From contig NW_024040707.1 of the NCBI RefSeq assembly GCF_014851395.1, positions 14,172,187 to 14,236,186 on the forward strand: a DNA stretch of 64,000 nt. Direction: 5' to 3'. Position numbers and translations under genes: made by a program. The notes under the pieces were generated by a model that had not been told where the DNA came from, ran no database searches, and saw only the letters and a list, made by a program, of their open reading frames with translations. Source of the DNA: Micropterus salmoides. Lineage: Eukaryota; Chordata; Actinopteri; Centrarchiformes; Centrarchidae. Below are positions 23,750 through 36,193 of the stretch, in pieces; position 1 is the first letter of the stretch; every line of letters starts with the position of its first letter.

Positions 23750-24439
23750 TCTGCCCAGGTCAAAAAGAAGTGCTCTTAAAGGCACTGAAAATATACTTGA
23801 AATTCACATAGTATGCTTATAGTACATTCATACTTCTAACATGCTTACTACAAATTAAAGATATATTCTCCTGAGCTTTAACATAATCAAAAGTATACTT
23901 TGAATAAATTGGTAATAAATATATACTTAATTAAACTTTTAATGAATATGCTTAAATAAAAGTATATTTTTTACAACATTTTAGTCTATTAAAATATATT
24001 TTTTTAATTCTTAGTAAATACTATTTAGGTGTACTTTGTGGAAGTACATTGTTAAACAATTACACTTTTAGTGAGTTAAAAATATATTTATGCCAAACAT
24101 GCTTCATTCTGTAGGCTACTGCAAAATATTGTAATTATTTATGTAATTACCACATGTTTCAGCCTGATTTCCAGAAGTGTGATTTTTAAAACATATTTTT
24201 TTAACATTAAAATGTATTTTTCAAAAGCATATTATTTCTTTTCTTTTTTCATTTCTTTTATTACTTTTAATTTCTTTTAATCAGGTAATAGCTAGAGACC
24301 TCTTTCATAAGGGTAACCTGACCTAGAAGGAAGCAGCACATGTTGTTAACTTAACAAACAACAACATATAGAAATAAGCATATTTTAAATCATAATGTAG
24401 TTATACTTCTTTCTGTTTGTAAACAACACATGTGTACAC

Positions 24440-24600
24440 AGGGGAGAAGTGTGCCCTCCCGCCTAGCGCAGTGCATTCAATTGGACCAATCAGAATCAAG
24501 GTTTTCAAATCGACGACCCAATCACACAACGTGAAAGTCCGCTTCACGAAAGTAAACGTGTGAACTGTAATTGAGAGAGGTAAGCTATTTCTGGCAAGAA
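24440..24600 (+). promoter_or_regulatory. CCAAT-box, TATA-less promoter-like segment
   Basis: A GC-richer patch carries two same-strand CCAAT boxes about 30 bp apart (ACCAATCAG at 24485-24493 and CCCAATCAC at 24516-24524). They are followed 50-60 bp later by a strong donor-like GAGAG|GTAAGC at about 24575-24585. This is the layout of a TATA-less promoter with a short non-coding first exon. No downstream coding exon was recognised, so a lncRNA, a dead promoter or chance remain possible. Confidence 0.3.
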
Positions 24601-26012
24601 ATCGTTTTGTTTCTCAGGTTTCCTTTGTTTTACTTCACCGACTCGGACTTGGCGAAAGTGGACACCACAGACATAATAAGAAAAGAACACAGGAGAGAAG
24701 AATATCGGTCAGCTCCCTGCAGAAGTTAAATGTGAAAAGAGCTAAAGAGGCGAAGTTATTATTGTTAGCAAGACAACACAATTGTGTAAGTTAACGAAAG
24801 TTGAGCTCACTCCTGGTTTGGAAATATTTTACTTGGTGGATAGCTCTGGTGTGCATTAGCTAATGCTAGCACGTAGATTAATATATTTGTTAGCTAACGT
24901 TAGTTAGCATTTTAATAGCTTCACAATCGAGACAGCAACTTTCGTCCGCCTTAAATAGTGTTGGGAGTAATACGTTACAAAATAAACGCAATTAACGTTA
25001 CAGTAATGGTTTGCTTTTTGCTGTACTGCAGTTTTTAATGTTACTAAGATTTCTGGAACAATCAACAATCAGTAACTTGTTGCTGGAATTTGATGCATGA
25101 GATTTCAACAAGGAAGGCCTGTGCATGTGTGTGTATGAGCCCTCAATTCTGCTTGCACTGTTAAAATGACCAGTGAGGTCTTTATCAGAGTAATAAATGC
25201 AACTAATGTGTTGCTGTCTGTGTGCTAAAGAATAGGTTCACATTTTTATAGTCTACCTTAATACTCACATGTCCATGTTTACAGTAAGTTATTGGTCACT
25301 GTAATCATTATTCTTGCCCATATAGTCTGTAAAGACATCACACAGTTGTCATTTTTGTATAAATTCTCTAAAGTCTAAAGTTTAGCTGAAGTTACTATGA
25401 ATCATCAGCTGAGCATCTGTGTTAGACTATTCAAAAGTGGACATCTTTTAAAGGTGCACTGTTTTTTAGAGATTTCACTTCACTGCAACCATGGAGGGGG
25501 AATTATTACAGTGACCAATAACTCAGTTATAACAGTAATGTTAAAGTGTACACGTGTATGTGAGAATTGTTTTAAGACGTGCTTGAAATAATGTTTTTAT
25601 GTACCACACAATATATAATAGATTTTGATGTTATGTAAAATACTGCTCAACTTTATGTCCATTTGTATGGTCATAGATCCTGTATTCAACTTTTAAAACC
25701 TACCCTTTGCCAACTTTAACCAACTTAATGCTAAACCCAGAGTTGGAATCTCCTGCCTTAGCTCAAATAAAAAAAAAAATGAAATAAAGTATTTCACAAA
25801 TTGACTGCTGTGTTAATGTAAAATGACATGTAGACAGAACAGTTGTTAAGCAAATCTGTATGTTTGTGTTATTTGTTGTACCTGTTTAATAACATTTTAT
25901 CATATACAGCTCCTTGGCTGAATGCACAGTAGTGTTTATGTAATGTTTTTGATTATGCTGTAATGGAAGAACTGTGCATTTACTGGGACGGGTCCCTTGT
26001 GGAAAACCATTT

Positions 26013-26260
26013 CACCTCAGTGTTTCCCACACATAGGCTTTACTTGGGCGGGCCGCCCAGGTAGATTAACAGCCGCCCAAGCAAATTTGGCGACCCATTT
26101 TTATTGCAGTGCTGCACAGTGCATATTCGCTCCCCTCACTGGGTCGCTCGCTCTTTCCCTACTGCATGCAAACAACCCGTCTGCGAATTGAATGGTTGGT
26201 ATCATGAACACCACTGCACACTTTAAAAAAGTTATTAGCCAGCATGTAAGGAGCCTAGCC
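26013..26260 (+). mobile_element. hAT-like MITE fragment starting CAGTGTTTCCCACAC
   Basis: The start CAGTGTTTCCCACACATAGG and 'tttacttgggcgggccgccc' match a common fish hAT-type MITE terminus. The 'atcatgaacaccactgcaca' string is shared with the related copy at 51990-52391. The right terminus was not identified. It lies inside the 23750-28174 candidate element. Confidence 0.45.
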
Positions 26261-27274
26261 AATAAGGATAGCTATGTTAACTTTAGAATGGGCCTACAGC
26301 TGTCGAAGATAGCACGCTATTCATAACTGGTAGTCAATAGGTGCATTCGACTGACTGCGGCTGACTTTCGCCGATTTGATAGGCTAGTGTAATGTCAGAT
26401 GCAGGCGACTGCGGGGGCAGGGTATAAAAACAGCACCGTCAGACACAATCTGCCTGAGCTTACTGTGAGCTTAGAACAATGATCAGGCAAAAGGTGGTTG
26501 CAACTTTGTGCAGCCGGAGAAAAACTACCGCGTGCGCCAGACTCGGCGCCTGCCACCGCCTTGCTCCCGCGAGTTAATGTTATGTCATGGTGATGTGACA
26601 TCATGGGGACGTTTTGCAGTGCCGGGTGTTGTGACAAATTCTGCCTGCCAGCTGAGAATTAGATGCACCTCGCGTGTGGTAACGCCCTTTTATGCTGAGA
26701 AAAGAGGTGGACGCAAATCTTGGCAGGTAAATTAGCCTACATCATCTGTTTTGCCAAATTATGCATCCACCTGTATAGGACCTTTTAAGACTCTTTGCTG
26801 TGCTCATTAATCAACTGGGGTTATCACCACATATTTATTGCTAAATCTCAAGGAATGCTGCTTCTACTAACTGTAGCTAATAAAATATCAACTGCTCTAA
26901 ACGTTCATGAAATATTTTGAATCATTTACCCCACAAAGAAATTTATAGCGTTTAAAAGCAGTATTTGGAAGTGCATGCAATTCTCGGCAGGCAAGCGAAA
27001 TTCGGCATATCACCTGCTAAAGTCGCCCCCTCCCCCGCCACATTCACGCTGTCATTCGACAAAGAGTAGACAAAATATTTCCTTTTCCCTTCCACAGATG
27101 CTATGTGATAAAGCAGTTTCCAAATCCCATAGTGTCTGCAGTCACAGAAAATGCAACGAGTCCTACTCAAAGATACCGACCCTCCACTCCAAGGATAAGG
27201 ATTGTGACATTTTTCAGTTTCAGTTTGGTTCCACCTTTTGTATTGTTTGCTTGTGACGGAGTATCTTCACTACA

Positions 27275-27400
27275 GTTGAGTAAGCGCTTGGAATGCCATA
27301 CCAACGAGCCTGGCTCTTTGGCAGTGCTGTCAAAGTTGCATGTTTGGTACCCTGTAGACCTGTGTTTGAATCTGGGTAGGGTGACTGCTCTCGCCTTTGG
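27275..27400 (+). mobile_element. Possible tRNA-derived SINE head
   Basis: 'gagtaagcgcttggaatgcc' (A-box-like) and 'gacctgtgtttgaatctggg' (B-box-like, GTTTGAATC) lie about 65 bp apart, in tRNA order. The copy is diverged. Ends and family unknown. Confidence 0.35.
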
Positions 27401-28179
27401 CCACATATGATGTCAGAAGTGGGATGGCTTGCCGTGAGGTCATCTGAGCCGGGCCCACAGTCCAAACCGTATGAGGGACCCCCATGGGTAACATTAATGA
27501 TGGGATGTGTATAGTGTACTTTTCAGTAATACTGATCATATGTCATCATTTTACTGATTTTATTTTTATTTGAAGGTATTTTGATTAAGATGTGATACAT
27601 GCTGCTGTACCTTTTAATGTACAGGAATTTATTTTTGTAATATACACAAAATTAAAGTTTTTTAGTTGTCTGTATGTGTGTGTGTTTTTACTGGTTTTTA
27701 TTATGCTAAAAGGGCATTTTGCAAGATATTTTTAATGCATTAATAATACATTATTCTCATACTGAATGGTTTCATAAAGCAGCTTCCCAAGATATTAATA
27801 GTGGCTCTTGGAGTATACTAGTAATAAATTACTAATATGCTGAAATGCTAATAAAAATGTTCAGGGAACACATTTAAAATATATTTAAACTGTTCTTCAA
27901 GTATAGCACAAAAGGGTATTTTAAGTTAAATTTTAAAAAGTATATTTAAATTACAGTAAAGGTACTTAAAATAGGTCCATTTTAACACAACTAAGTATAT
28001 TAAAATATATTGCAATTATCTTAAAGTTGACTTTAAGTATTGAATGACACTTAACATACTTTAAGTTGTTCCAAAATAACACATTTAATATACACTTAGT
28101 ATAGTGCAATTAAAATATGATAAGTGCATCCAAAAAAGTGCTACTTAAGTATATTTCTTTTTCACTTGGGTGGATGATA

Positions 28180-30060
28180 GAAAGGATGATGAGGATCCAG
28201 TTTGGTTCAGCTCTGCAATAACAGTTGATATTTGGAAAATAACCTCCAATGAGTGTTTTTTTGACCCTCCTCTCTCCGCACGTTATGTTCTCTAGAGCCG
28301 TTGCCATTTGTTTGTCAGGTGCTGGAAAACCTTGCCAAAACTCTTATATTGTTGACATTAGATGCAGCAATGCACACTGTTTTGAGGAAAAAGAACCCTC
28401 TTCAGATTCGCAATCAAGCTGATCTCTCTCTCCACCATCTGCCAAGATGCTGAAGAGACTCTTTGGCTGTTCTCTATGAGATAAAAATGAAATATGTTTC
28501 AGTGTCTTGTGGCTAATAGATGAAATATGCAGACAATCAAAATGCTAGTCTCTGAAGCAAATATAAACTAATACAACATATGCAGTGTATTAATTTGTTT
28601 TCAACAAGTCCAGTCACTATGATGACTAACCCAGTACTAAATGACATACAATTTGGAATGTATGAACTATCTTGCATGTTTTTTTTTCAGGTCAGTACAA
28701 CCACTTGATCTTGCGAATTGCAACCAGCGGCTCACAGTGGATTCACGTGCTTCTCGGATGGTCAAATTTCCCGAGTTGTGAAGTCGTTCTTCCGACATCA
28801 GCTTGTTCATCTGCTCTTAAGTCGCAATGTGGAATCAACATGCACGCTACAACACAGATGTGTTGGATTAGCATTATCAGAGCATATAAACAACATGCAG
28901 ACATCTACTTCACTCTACACGGACAGCAAACTAACCGTTATAACCATACCACAAATTACATGTTTGCAAAATATGTATACGCAATATGTGATTTTGCACA
29001 AATCAAAGTTCTGTTTACGTTTCTTTATGTCACATGTACACTTTATCAAAGTCGATTTAGGCAAGTCATGCCACTCGGCCACCATCTTGGCAACGCCTCC
29101 GGGCAGCTATTTCGGTCTAACAAGATCGGGCTCCTATCTAAATGAATGGAGAGAGAATCAGAGCTGCATTTATACAAGTCAAAGTGACAAAAACTACATG
29201 AATAGAATCAGCATTAAAATATGATAAAAAATCACTGACAACTTTGCCCCAAAATAATGTTTAAAAAGCGTTTTTCCCGATCGGTTTTACTTCTACTACG
29301 CATGCATCACCACTTCCGCGTATGCGCAGTAGAAGTAACACAGACCCTTACGTCAGTGGAATCACACGATTGGCTGAAATATGTTTCCCACTTTGGCTGT
29401 TAAAAGCAGACGACTGGTTTTCTAGCAAGAGAGGCAGGATAACTGCCATCTTTGCCGTTACGTACTTTCCCCATAGAGTTGTATTGAGGATGTGATTGAG
29501 TGGCATGTCTCCGCTAAAATGTCTCTGACTTTATTCTCTTTTTGCAATAAAGATTTAAAGAGGAAAAAAAGATACAGATTATCCCGACACAACATGAATG
29601 CACCATCAGTCACCGCTCACCCCTCCCTTGCATGCAGGAGAAGCTACAGTGGCCGAAACGCTCTGTCAGCTCTTGTGCAAAATATTACGCGTGGGCCACC
29701 ATTTGTCCACATTTCTCTTCTTCTCTGACTTCTAATAAACCAGTTGACTACTATCCTACTACTACTACTAACGTTAGTTGTTGTTCTTCTTCTTCGTACA
29801 TTTTCAACATAGTGGTGAGACGCGCTCTGTAGAGCAGTTTGTCTGTTTTGGCTACCGTAGAAACATGGCTGGGCAACATGGCGACATCCATGTAATGGGA
29901 CCCGTGTTGTATGTAGATAGATATGACTATGGTAATGAAAACATAATGGTTCATTATGTAAGGTCTTTATATACCACTGAAAACATAGTTATGTGTATTA
30001 TTGCATTTCTGTCAGTAGATCCTCCTAAATATAACACACTGAACCTTTAACATCAAAAAT
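28180..30060. repeat. Gene-free region with dispersed repeat pieces
   Basis: Two overlapping open frames (28672-29145; 28718-29224) have no recognisable protein similarity. Part of the same stretch ('cggccaccatcttggcaacg', 'gaatggagagagaatcagag') reads as a common fish repeat. At 29289-29338 there is an inverted pair acttctactacgcatgc / gcgtatgcgcagtagaagt. The segment 29850-30052 ends in 'aacacactgaacctttaa', a frequent end of a fish repeat family. Confidence 0.35.
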
Positions 30061-32574
30061 TCAACTGAATCTTTCCGTCATGTAGGATGTACAGGATTTC
30101 ACAGCAGAGGTATGCCACTGAGTGAAACGAGAAAAACATGAGGGGGTTTAAGAAACTGAGAGAAAGAAAAATACCATCAGACACGAGAACTGGTTGCTAT
30201 AGTAGACATGGTGCACAGTTGCTGTGGAAACCCAGGTTCTATGATTTGATCTCTACCAAGGAGAGGATTTCATGTCTCTGGCTGAATGAAGGGTCATCTA
30301 ATAATTCACACACTGGCTTCTTCACAGGTTGCCGACAGCAATCTGGCCCTACTTAGCTCAGCGTGCAGCAGGGGTCCCTGCTCCTCCCTGCAGCCACCCA
30401 CGAGTATTTACTGATGGTGTGCCAACAACACTGCACAAATATATGACTGTGATTACCGTGTTGTGCGGAGGTTACATAAGGCTGTAAGCCACTCATTGGG
30501 AAAGATGTTTGAAACGTTTTTGAAATCTGTATTTGGCACCGGCCTGGCCAGTTAGAAAATTATGTTGGTGGTTGTGGTGTCATTTTGTTGTGGCAGATTG
30601 TCTGTTTCACCTTCACTGTTATAGTATTGCCTGTAGTACATTTCCAATTAATGTAGGCTTGTAGACCTTTTTTTTGCTAGCTATAAAGTCAATAAATTTA
30701 AAGTGATTTAATATTATTATAATTATTATGCGACAAATAAATCTTTTGTCGCCTTTTTGTCTCACTGATTTGCCATTTGTCTCCCATATTTTAAAAGTGA
30801 TACCACCTGCTCTGCATTAAAAACTATAAAGAAGAACAATCTTGTATTTTGAGTTGTCAAAATGACTATTGCATTTCAAATGTTGGATTATGTTTTTGTT
30901 TTAAATTAACACTGGTATCAGTTTAGATAACAGACTAGCTGATTGTATAATATGGGTGAGTGTGGCAATGCTTCTTTTGTGCTTACGTCAGGATTACTGA
31001 GGTTATTATGCATCACTGCTGGTCCAATTGACAGCTGAGACGATGTGAAGACCAAAACGATATGGATGTAGTTAGTGTTATGGCAAAAAATTGTGTCCTC
31101 CTCATTGTGTGCTCTTTTACTATTATTATTATTATTATTGTTATGTCTAATAGATATATGTATTGTGTTTTTTATCATTAACCTTTCATTCTTCTATACT
31201 CCTTATGTTAGTCCATCCACATTTACTAGGGTTTAGGTCAGAGTTGCGAGATTGTTTTGGTGTTTTCCCCCTCTTGTTGTTCCTCTCCTCTCCTTGAATG
31301 TGCATTCAAGGCCGGGAGAGGATCTCTGTTCCCCAAAACATAGAAACCTAGACTGTGTAAATGATTATGCATCCCTTTGCTCAGGGCCAGACGCCTAAAG
31401 CTGCCCTAGACGGCAGGTCTGTGGACCAGCTGTGTTATAGTACTTCTCTGTTTATTCTCTTTTATTAATAAATTCTTCAAAGACAATGGTTCGTTGCCAA
31501 TTATTTGCTTAATCCCTCACCAGCAATATACAATTTCCACTTAGAAAAAAGAATATTAATCTGGTTTTGGCTTGTCACCACCAGCAAACACGTTTTTCTT
31601 TATAGTATCTGATAATCCACTGACAGTGTTTTTGGCTTTTAATGTGGTTCATTAAACTGACAACTAGTGAAACAAACACTGGTTTAGTAGTTGTAATTTT
31701 TATTATTATAGGCATTTATATTTTTCCCCTTTGGTGATTAAATTGTATTATCTTAGCATTGTTGCCAGGGTTTTTGTGGCCTGTCATGAGACAACACTGA
31801 GATGAAAAAGATCTTTTTCCCACAGTATCGGGGCTAACTGTGGTATGATAGCTGTGGATCCCAACAATCCTTCTAGATGGATGTCCAAATTTAAATTCCA
31901 GTGCTCTGTCATGAGGGCAGAGCAGTAAACCTCAAGGCAGAAACACACAGGAGGCAGATGTCACACAAGACAGAAAAAACCCTGACTAAATCCCTGGAAA
32001 TAGTTTGACAAAAACACAAGGAGACAAGGAACTTCTACACTACATCTTAGAGAAAAATATTGTACTTTTTACTCCACCGCTTTTGTCTGATAGCTTTAGT
32101 TAGTTTTCAGATTTGAATTTTCCTGATAAACTGAAGTATCCTGCTTCTTAAGCTAAATAAACTATTTCAACCTGGATCAGCTGGATGATGCATCGTCACA
32201 AAGCTGAGAACTGTTTTTCTGAGTTTAGAGATACATGGTTCTCAAAGGACAGTGATGCTACAACCATATGATGATCTTATATAATATGATGAATTGCTGT
32301 AGCTTAAACTACCCAACAGTATATCAGTTTAAAATAGCTCAACCTTAAACATCCACAGAAGCACAATGCAACATACACATTAATGCAGTAATATTTATCC
32401 TAAACAGTGCTACTTTTACTTAAGTAAAAGATCTGAATAAATACACTTAGTAAAAGATGCAAATTATCAACAGTGATTAGCCAGGGAACAAGCAGACACA
32501 CAGTCTGTGTCGCCATCTGTTGGTCACCAGCCAGCACAACAGGAACACTTCAAAATGTCAAATACTGGGACTCC
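30061..32574. other. Intergenic, no gene recognised
   Basis: AT-rich, with short trinucleotide runs (31118-31140). At 31250-31500 a GC-richer block ending in an AATAAA-like signal and 'aacaatggttcgttgccaa'-type sequence could be a solo LTR fragment, but no paired LTR or primer-binding site was found. Confidence 0.4.
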
Positions 32575-32576
32575 CT

Positions 32577-32676
32577 GCGTCAGTTAAAGCTGAAGAAGCC
32601 TCTTGGATGAGAGGTGAAACATCTTCAAGTAACCAAGTCCAGTTGCCCTAGATTTAACCTTCCTTGGACGACTTTA
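32577..32676 (+). mobile_element. Penelope-like element 3' tail fragment
   Basis: 'gctgaagaagcctcttggat', 'gaggtgaaacatcttcaag' and 'accaagtccagttgccct' align with the 3' terminal segment of the Penelope-like fragment at 8270-8369. It is only about 100 bp, without coding sequence. Confidence 0.6.
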
Positions 32677-32989
32677 AAGTTCATTTCTCAAAAGCAGAGA
32701 AGCAGTAATGCACACGTGGCTAAATTGTACAAGCTATAACGAGCAATTGATCAATCCTGCAATAAAATGCCGTTTGAAACCATAATGTGTTGGATCTGTG
32801 TCAGAGAAATCCCTGTGGGTGCATTTGAGGCCATAGTTTGAGGTAGCGTTACAGTGATGGATTTTGTTGCAGGGTTATTGTATTGCTTTGCAGAACAGTT
32901 TAGTAGTGTCCTGTAATTCAAATAGAAAAATATATATCTGAGTTGGTGACAATTGAAACGATTTCAGGAATACACTTGGCACTTTCACA

Positions 32990-33016
32990 TTATTATTATT
33001 ATTATTATTATTATTA
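32990..33016. repeat. (ATT)n microsatellite
   Basis: A run of ATT trinucleotides, about 27 bp. Confidence 0.9.
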
Positions 33017-33107
33017 GATCATATTTGTCCAATTTAACAATAGGGGTGCCACAGAAAATAATGTAAATACCATTAAGATGTATGCAACAATACCCTGATA
33101 AAAAGAA

Positions 33108-33515
33108 TAGCTCAACATTTGCTTCCTTGGTGAGAGTTAGATAACAAGATTGACACCACAATCACATCTGTATGGTCAATATGAAGTTGGTTAGCTTAGC
33201 TTAGCTTAGCATATAGACTGGAAACAGAGGGAAACAGCCTGGCAAAGGTAACCTCTAAAACTCACTATTTAACATGTTTGTTTAATCCATACAAAAAACA
33301 AAGTGTAGAAGTACTAGAAGGCAGATTTTTTTTTTACCTTTGGAGAGACCCCAGCTAGCTTTTCACCTGTTTCCATTCTTTATGCTAAGCTAAGCTAACC
33401 AGCTGCAGGCTGTAGCTTTATATTTATTGTATAGAGATGTGATGGGGTATCTTTTCATCTAACTCTCATCAAAGAAAATGAATAAGTCTATTTCTTCTTA
33501 AAGTATTCCTTTAAA
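33108..33515. mobile_element. Foldback/MITE family, copy B (most complete)
   Basis: The left arm has 'gagagttagataacaagatt' and 'ggttagcttagcttagctta', then 'gactggaaacag' and 'ggtaacc'. The right arm reads back as 'taccttt', 'ctgtttccattctttatgct', 'aagctaagctaaccagctgc' and 'catctaactctc'. The two arms face each other around an approximately 80-bp centre, giving a near-palindrome of about 400 bp. Non-coding. Confidence 0.65.
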
Positions 33516-34900
33516 TGTATAAATTTTTGCATAAGTTTCTATGTGTTACTACCTGAGATGAAGGCTTCACATCGCTTTAAATTGAACCAACAATATCTGC
33601 ACGTTATTCAATAAAACCAGTGCCCCTTGAGTTTTAGGATACGGAGAGTGATCTCAGGAGATGCTGCTGCCCAGTCACTGATCCATCAGACAGGCTACAG
33701 TACGTCATCATGCTGAGAGGATTGCACTGCTAAAAAGGATTACACCATTTGACATTTTTCCTGACCAAAACTGCTTAACCACTTTGATTAGAGACCAAAA
33801 TAAAAAGAAATACAGGATGAAATGATGGATCAATTCAGAATATTTTTTATGTTCTTGTGTGATGGATGTGGCTGAATCGTGGATAGATGGAAGATTATTT
33901 GAGGACACAGATGTATCAAAGCGTGTCCAGTATAGTGTAAATGTTATCTCAATGACTTTATGGAAGATTTAAAATGCCTAAATTAAAAGAAATCTAACAA
34001 ACAAATCGAATGAAATACAAAGCATGCTGTTTTGTAGTTCCTTTTTATGTACGCATTTACTGAGTCAGTAATTAAATGAAAAACATTGTTATTGGTATGG
34101 CTGCCTAAAGCTGGACAGCACTGTAATGCAACACACCTACTTACTTTGTTTTCTGTGTTGTGATTTGATTTTAAAGTGGCATGGAAAATTAATGTCACAT
34201 TGAAAACAATTCATTCAGTTATTATATCCAAAACCCTAAACAAATGTCTGTTTAAAATGTTTTCACGAGATTATGACACAATATATGTAAACAGCACATA
34301 AAAAGGACATACATATAACAAAGTGTTTTGTATTTTCCTTACTATTTAGGCATTTTAAATACATGTTTTCTATATGACACACACGGAGAAGCATCATTAT
34401 TAAAATATAAAAATCCAGTTTAGTTTCTTTAGTTTCTCTAGATTTCAGCACCACAACTGTGTCATAAAATATTAGGTGATATGAGAAAGAAAGCCTCTAC
34501 AATTTTATCTATCTATAACCACCAGCTGTATAACTATATCCATCTGTGGCTCTACAACGTGTGAGTGGATATATTGATCTGTGACAGATGTTGCCTAGAT
34601 CTTTTCTGTCAGCTTTTTCTTGCAACACCTACTCACTTGAGCTTTTGGTATGATAAATCTCCAGCTGATTTTCTCCACAGTATATCGTAAAATCAATGTT
34701 AGTGAAGAGCCATGTTCTTTTTCCAAACAGCAGCAATCAATTATACCATATCTTTAACATGTTTTCACGTACTTTGTTTCAGACAAAACAGCCATAAAAA
34801 TTGTCAGAACAGTTCAAACATGTTCAAATAAAAGAAAAAAGCATTTCTGCCTCAGTGTCACTAGTGAACATATAACTATATTGTGTGTCATATTGCAAGA
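33516..34900. other. Intergenic, no gene recognised
   Basis: AT-rich sequence with only short open frames, none with recognisable similarity. Confidence 0.45.
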
Positions 34901-35788
34901 CAGGGGCGTTTCAGGCTCTTGAAACATCGGGGGCTTAACACTTAATTTCCAGACATTTTCTGCACCAATTTGTGGTGGAAATGTCTTTATTTTTATAAAG
35001 GGAGGGACAAAATTTAGGTGGCAGGTGACAAGAAGAAGAAGAATATAAAAATATAATAGAATATAATGCAGTAATCAGTAGCTTATTCTTTTTTTTTTAC
35101 CTTTGGTTAGTTTTTTTTAATATAGAGATTTATTCTATATTTACACTGCATTGTAGGCTTATTGTGCAAATAAACCTTTCTCATTGCATTTTTATTTGTT
35201 AATTAACATTCCTTGGTGCAAGCTATTTTTCAGAATTTTTTTAAACAAATGCTTTAAAAAAGTGGTGGCTACATGTCCCCAGTGTAAATGACCCTCCCTC
35301 CCTACAGGTTGAGCTACTCCATGCTTACCACTTCACCTCCACTCTCCCCCTGCTCTCTCTGTCCCTCAGCCCTGTCACTCTGTTTTGCTGTCACATGCCT
35401 CCTCCTCTGCCTGCCAGTGGCCATGGCTCTCCTTTACTCCTTCAATTGCCTGCTCTATGCAGGGTAGGCTACTGCAGCTGATGTTGAAGCTACTGCAGCC
35501 TGGTAGCAAACATATTGGTTATTTTCGCGCATTTGGCGAATTAAAAAAACAAACTTTTTGCCCACAACACAAGAAACAGCTCTAGCATATGGGGAGTGGG
35601 GGCTAGTAAGAGATGTGATTGGGCCAGCCCAATGTCAGTATTGGCCTATGCTTTAGGCCTATGGGCCGATCATTGACCCATTAAAAAAAATAAACAGTTA
35701 GGCTATATAAATAAATAATTAGTTACACCGGCCCCAAAGGTTTGACGGCCCACAGGTGCCCATATGCCAGATTACCAGTCCACCCCTG
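34901..35788. mobile_element. hAT-like MITE material incl. copy 2 of the 6400-6775 repeat
   Basis: Starts CAGGGGCGTTTCAGG and ends, in reverse complement, CAGGGGTGGACTGGTAAT, both hAT-like termini. The outside 8-mers do not match, however, so two different elements may be joined. 34930-35260 repeats the 6400-6775 block. 35590-35788 ('gatcattgacccattaaaa', 'ggcccacaggtgcccatatg') is a common fish MITE end. Confidence 0.4.
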
Positions 35789-36155
35789 AGGCTACCCGCT
35801 TTAGACCGTCTGGTCTGGGATTTTAGTCTACTCTATGAGAGAGCGCACAGCTCTTCATCAGAGGAAGAAAACCGAAACTGAAAACACTTGTGATCAGACA
35901 TAAATATCACCACAATTCCACACAAATGTTCACTTCAGCACCTCTAATAAAGTGCAGCTCACAGCCGCTGTAGAGGGAATGAAGCATCCTGGAGACAGTA
36001 AACAGTAGTGTCTCAGAGCGAGGGGGACAGAGACAGGAGGACACAGAGCGTCAGGTGTCAGTGTTGCGGTCAGGTGTCATGATATTCTCTCACTTCTTTG
36101 CGTCGACTGTTAACCGACAACATTTGTATTTAAATGTAGGCTACTGATTACAATT

Positions 36156-36193
<38 letters not shown>

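Larger units (their letters stand above)
23750..28174. mobile_element. Candidate 4.4-kb TIR element with 5-bp flanking duplication
   Basis: The left end TCTGCCCAGGTCAAAAAGAA and the right end (reverse complement TCCACCCAAGTGAAAAAGAA) agree at 16 of 20 positions. Both are flanked immediately outside by TGATA (23745-23749 and 28175-28179). The first and last ~350 bp share an unusual subterminal composition dense in 'aagtatactt/aagtatattt' motifs (23790-24080; 27880-28160). No transposase is recognised inside, so it would be non-autonomous. The superfamily is undetermined. The interior holds a CCAAT-box promoter-like segment (24470-24590) and other repeats, which may be later insertions or cargo. 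Confidence 0.5.

Noticed and set aside
28672..29224. Two overlapping frames of 157 and 168 codons, considered as a gene
   Set aside because: Overlap in different frames, no domain recognised, and the 3' half reads as a dispersed repeat.
31250..31500. Possible solo LTR
   Set aside because: No TG...CA boundaries with target duplication, primer-binding site or second copy could be shown.
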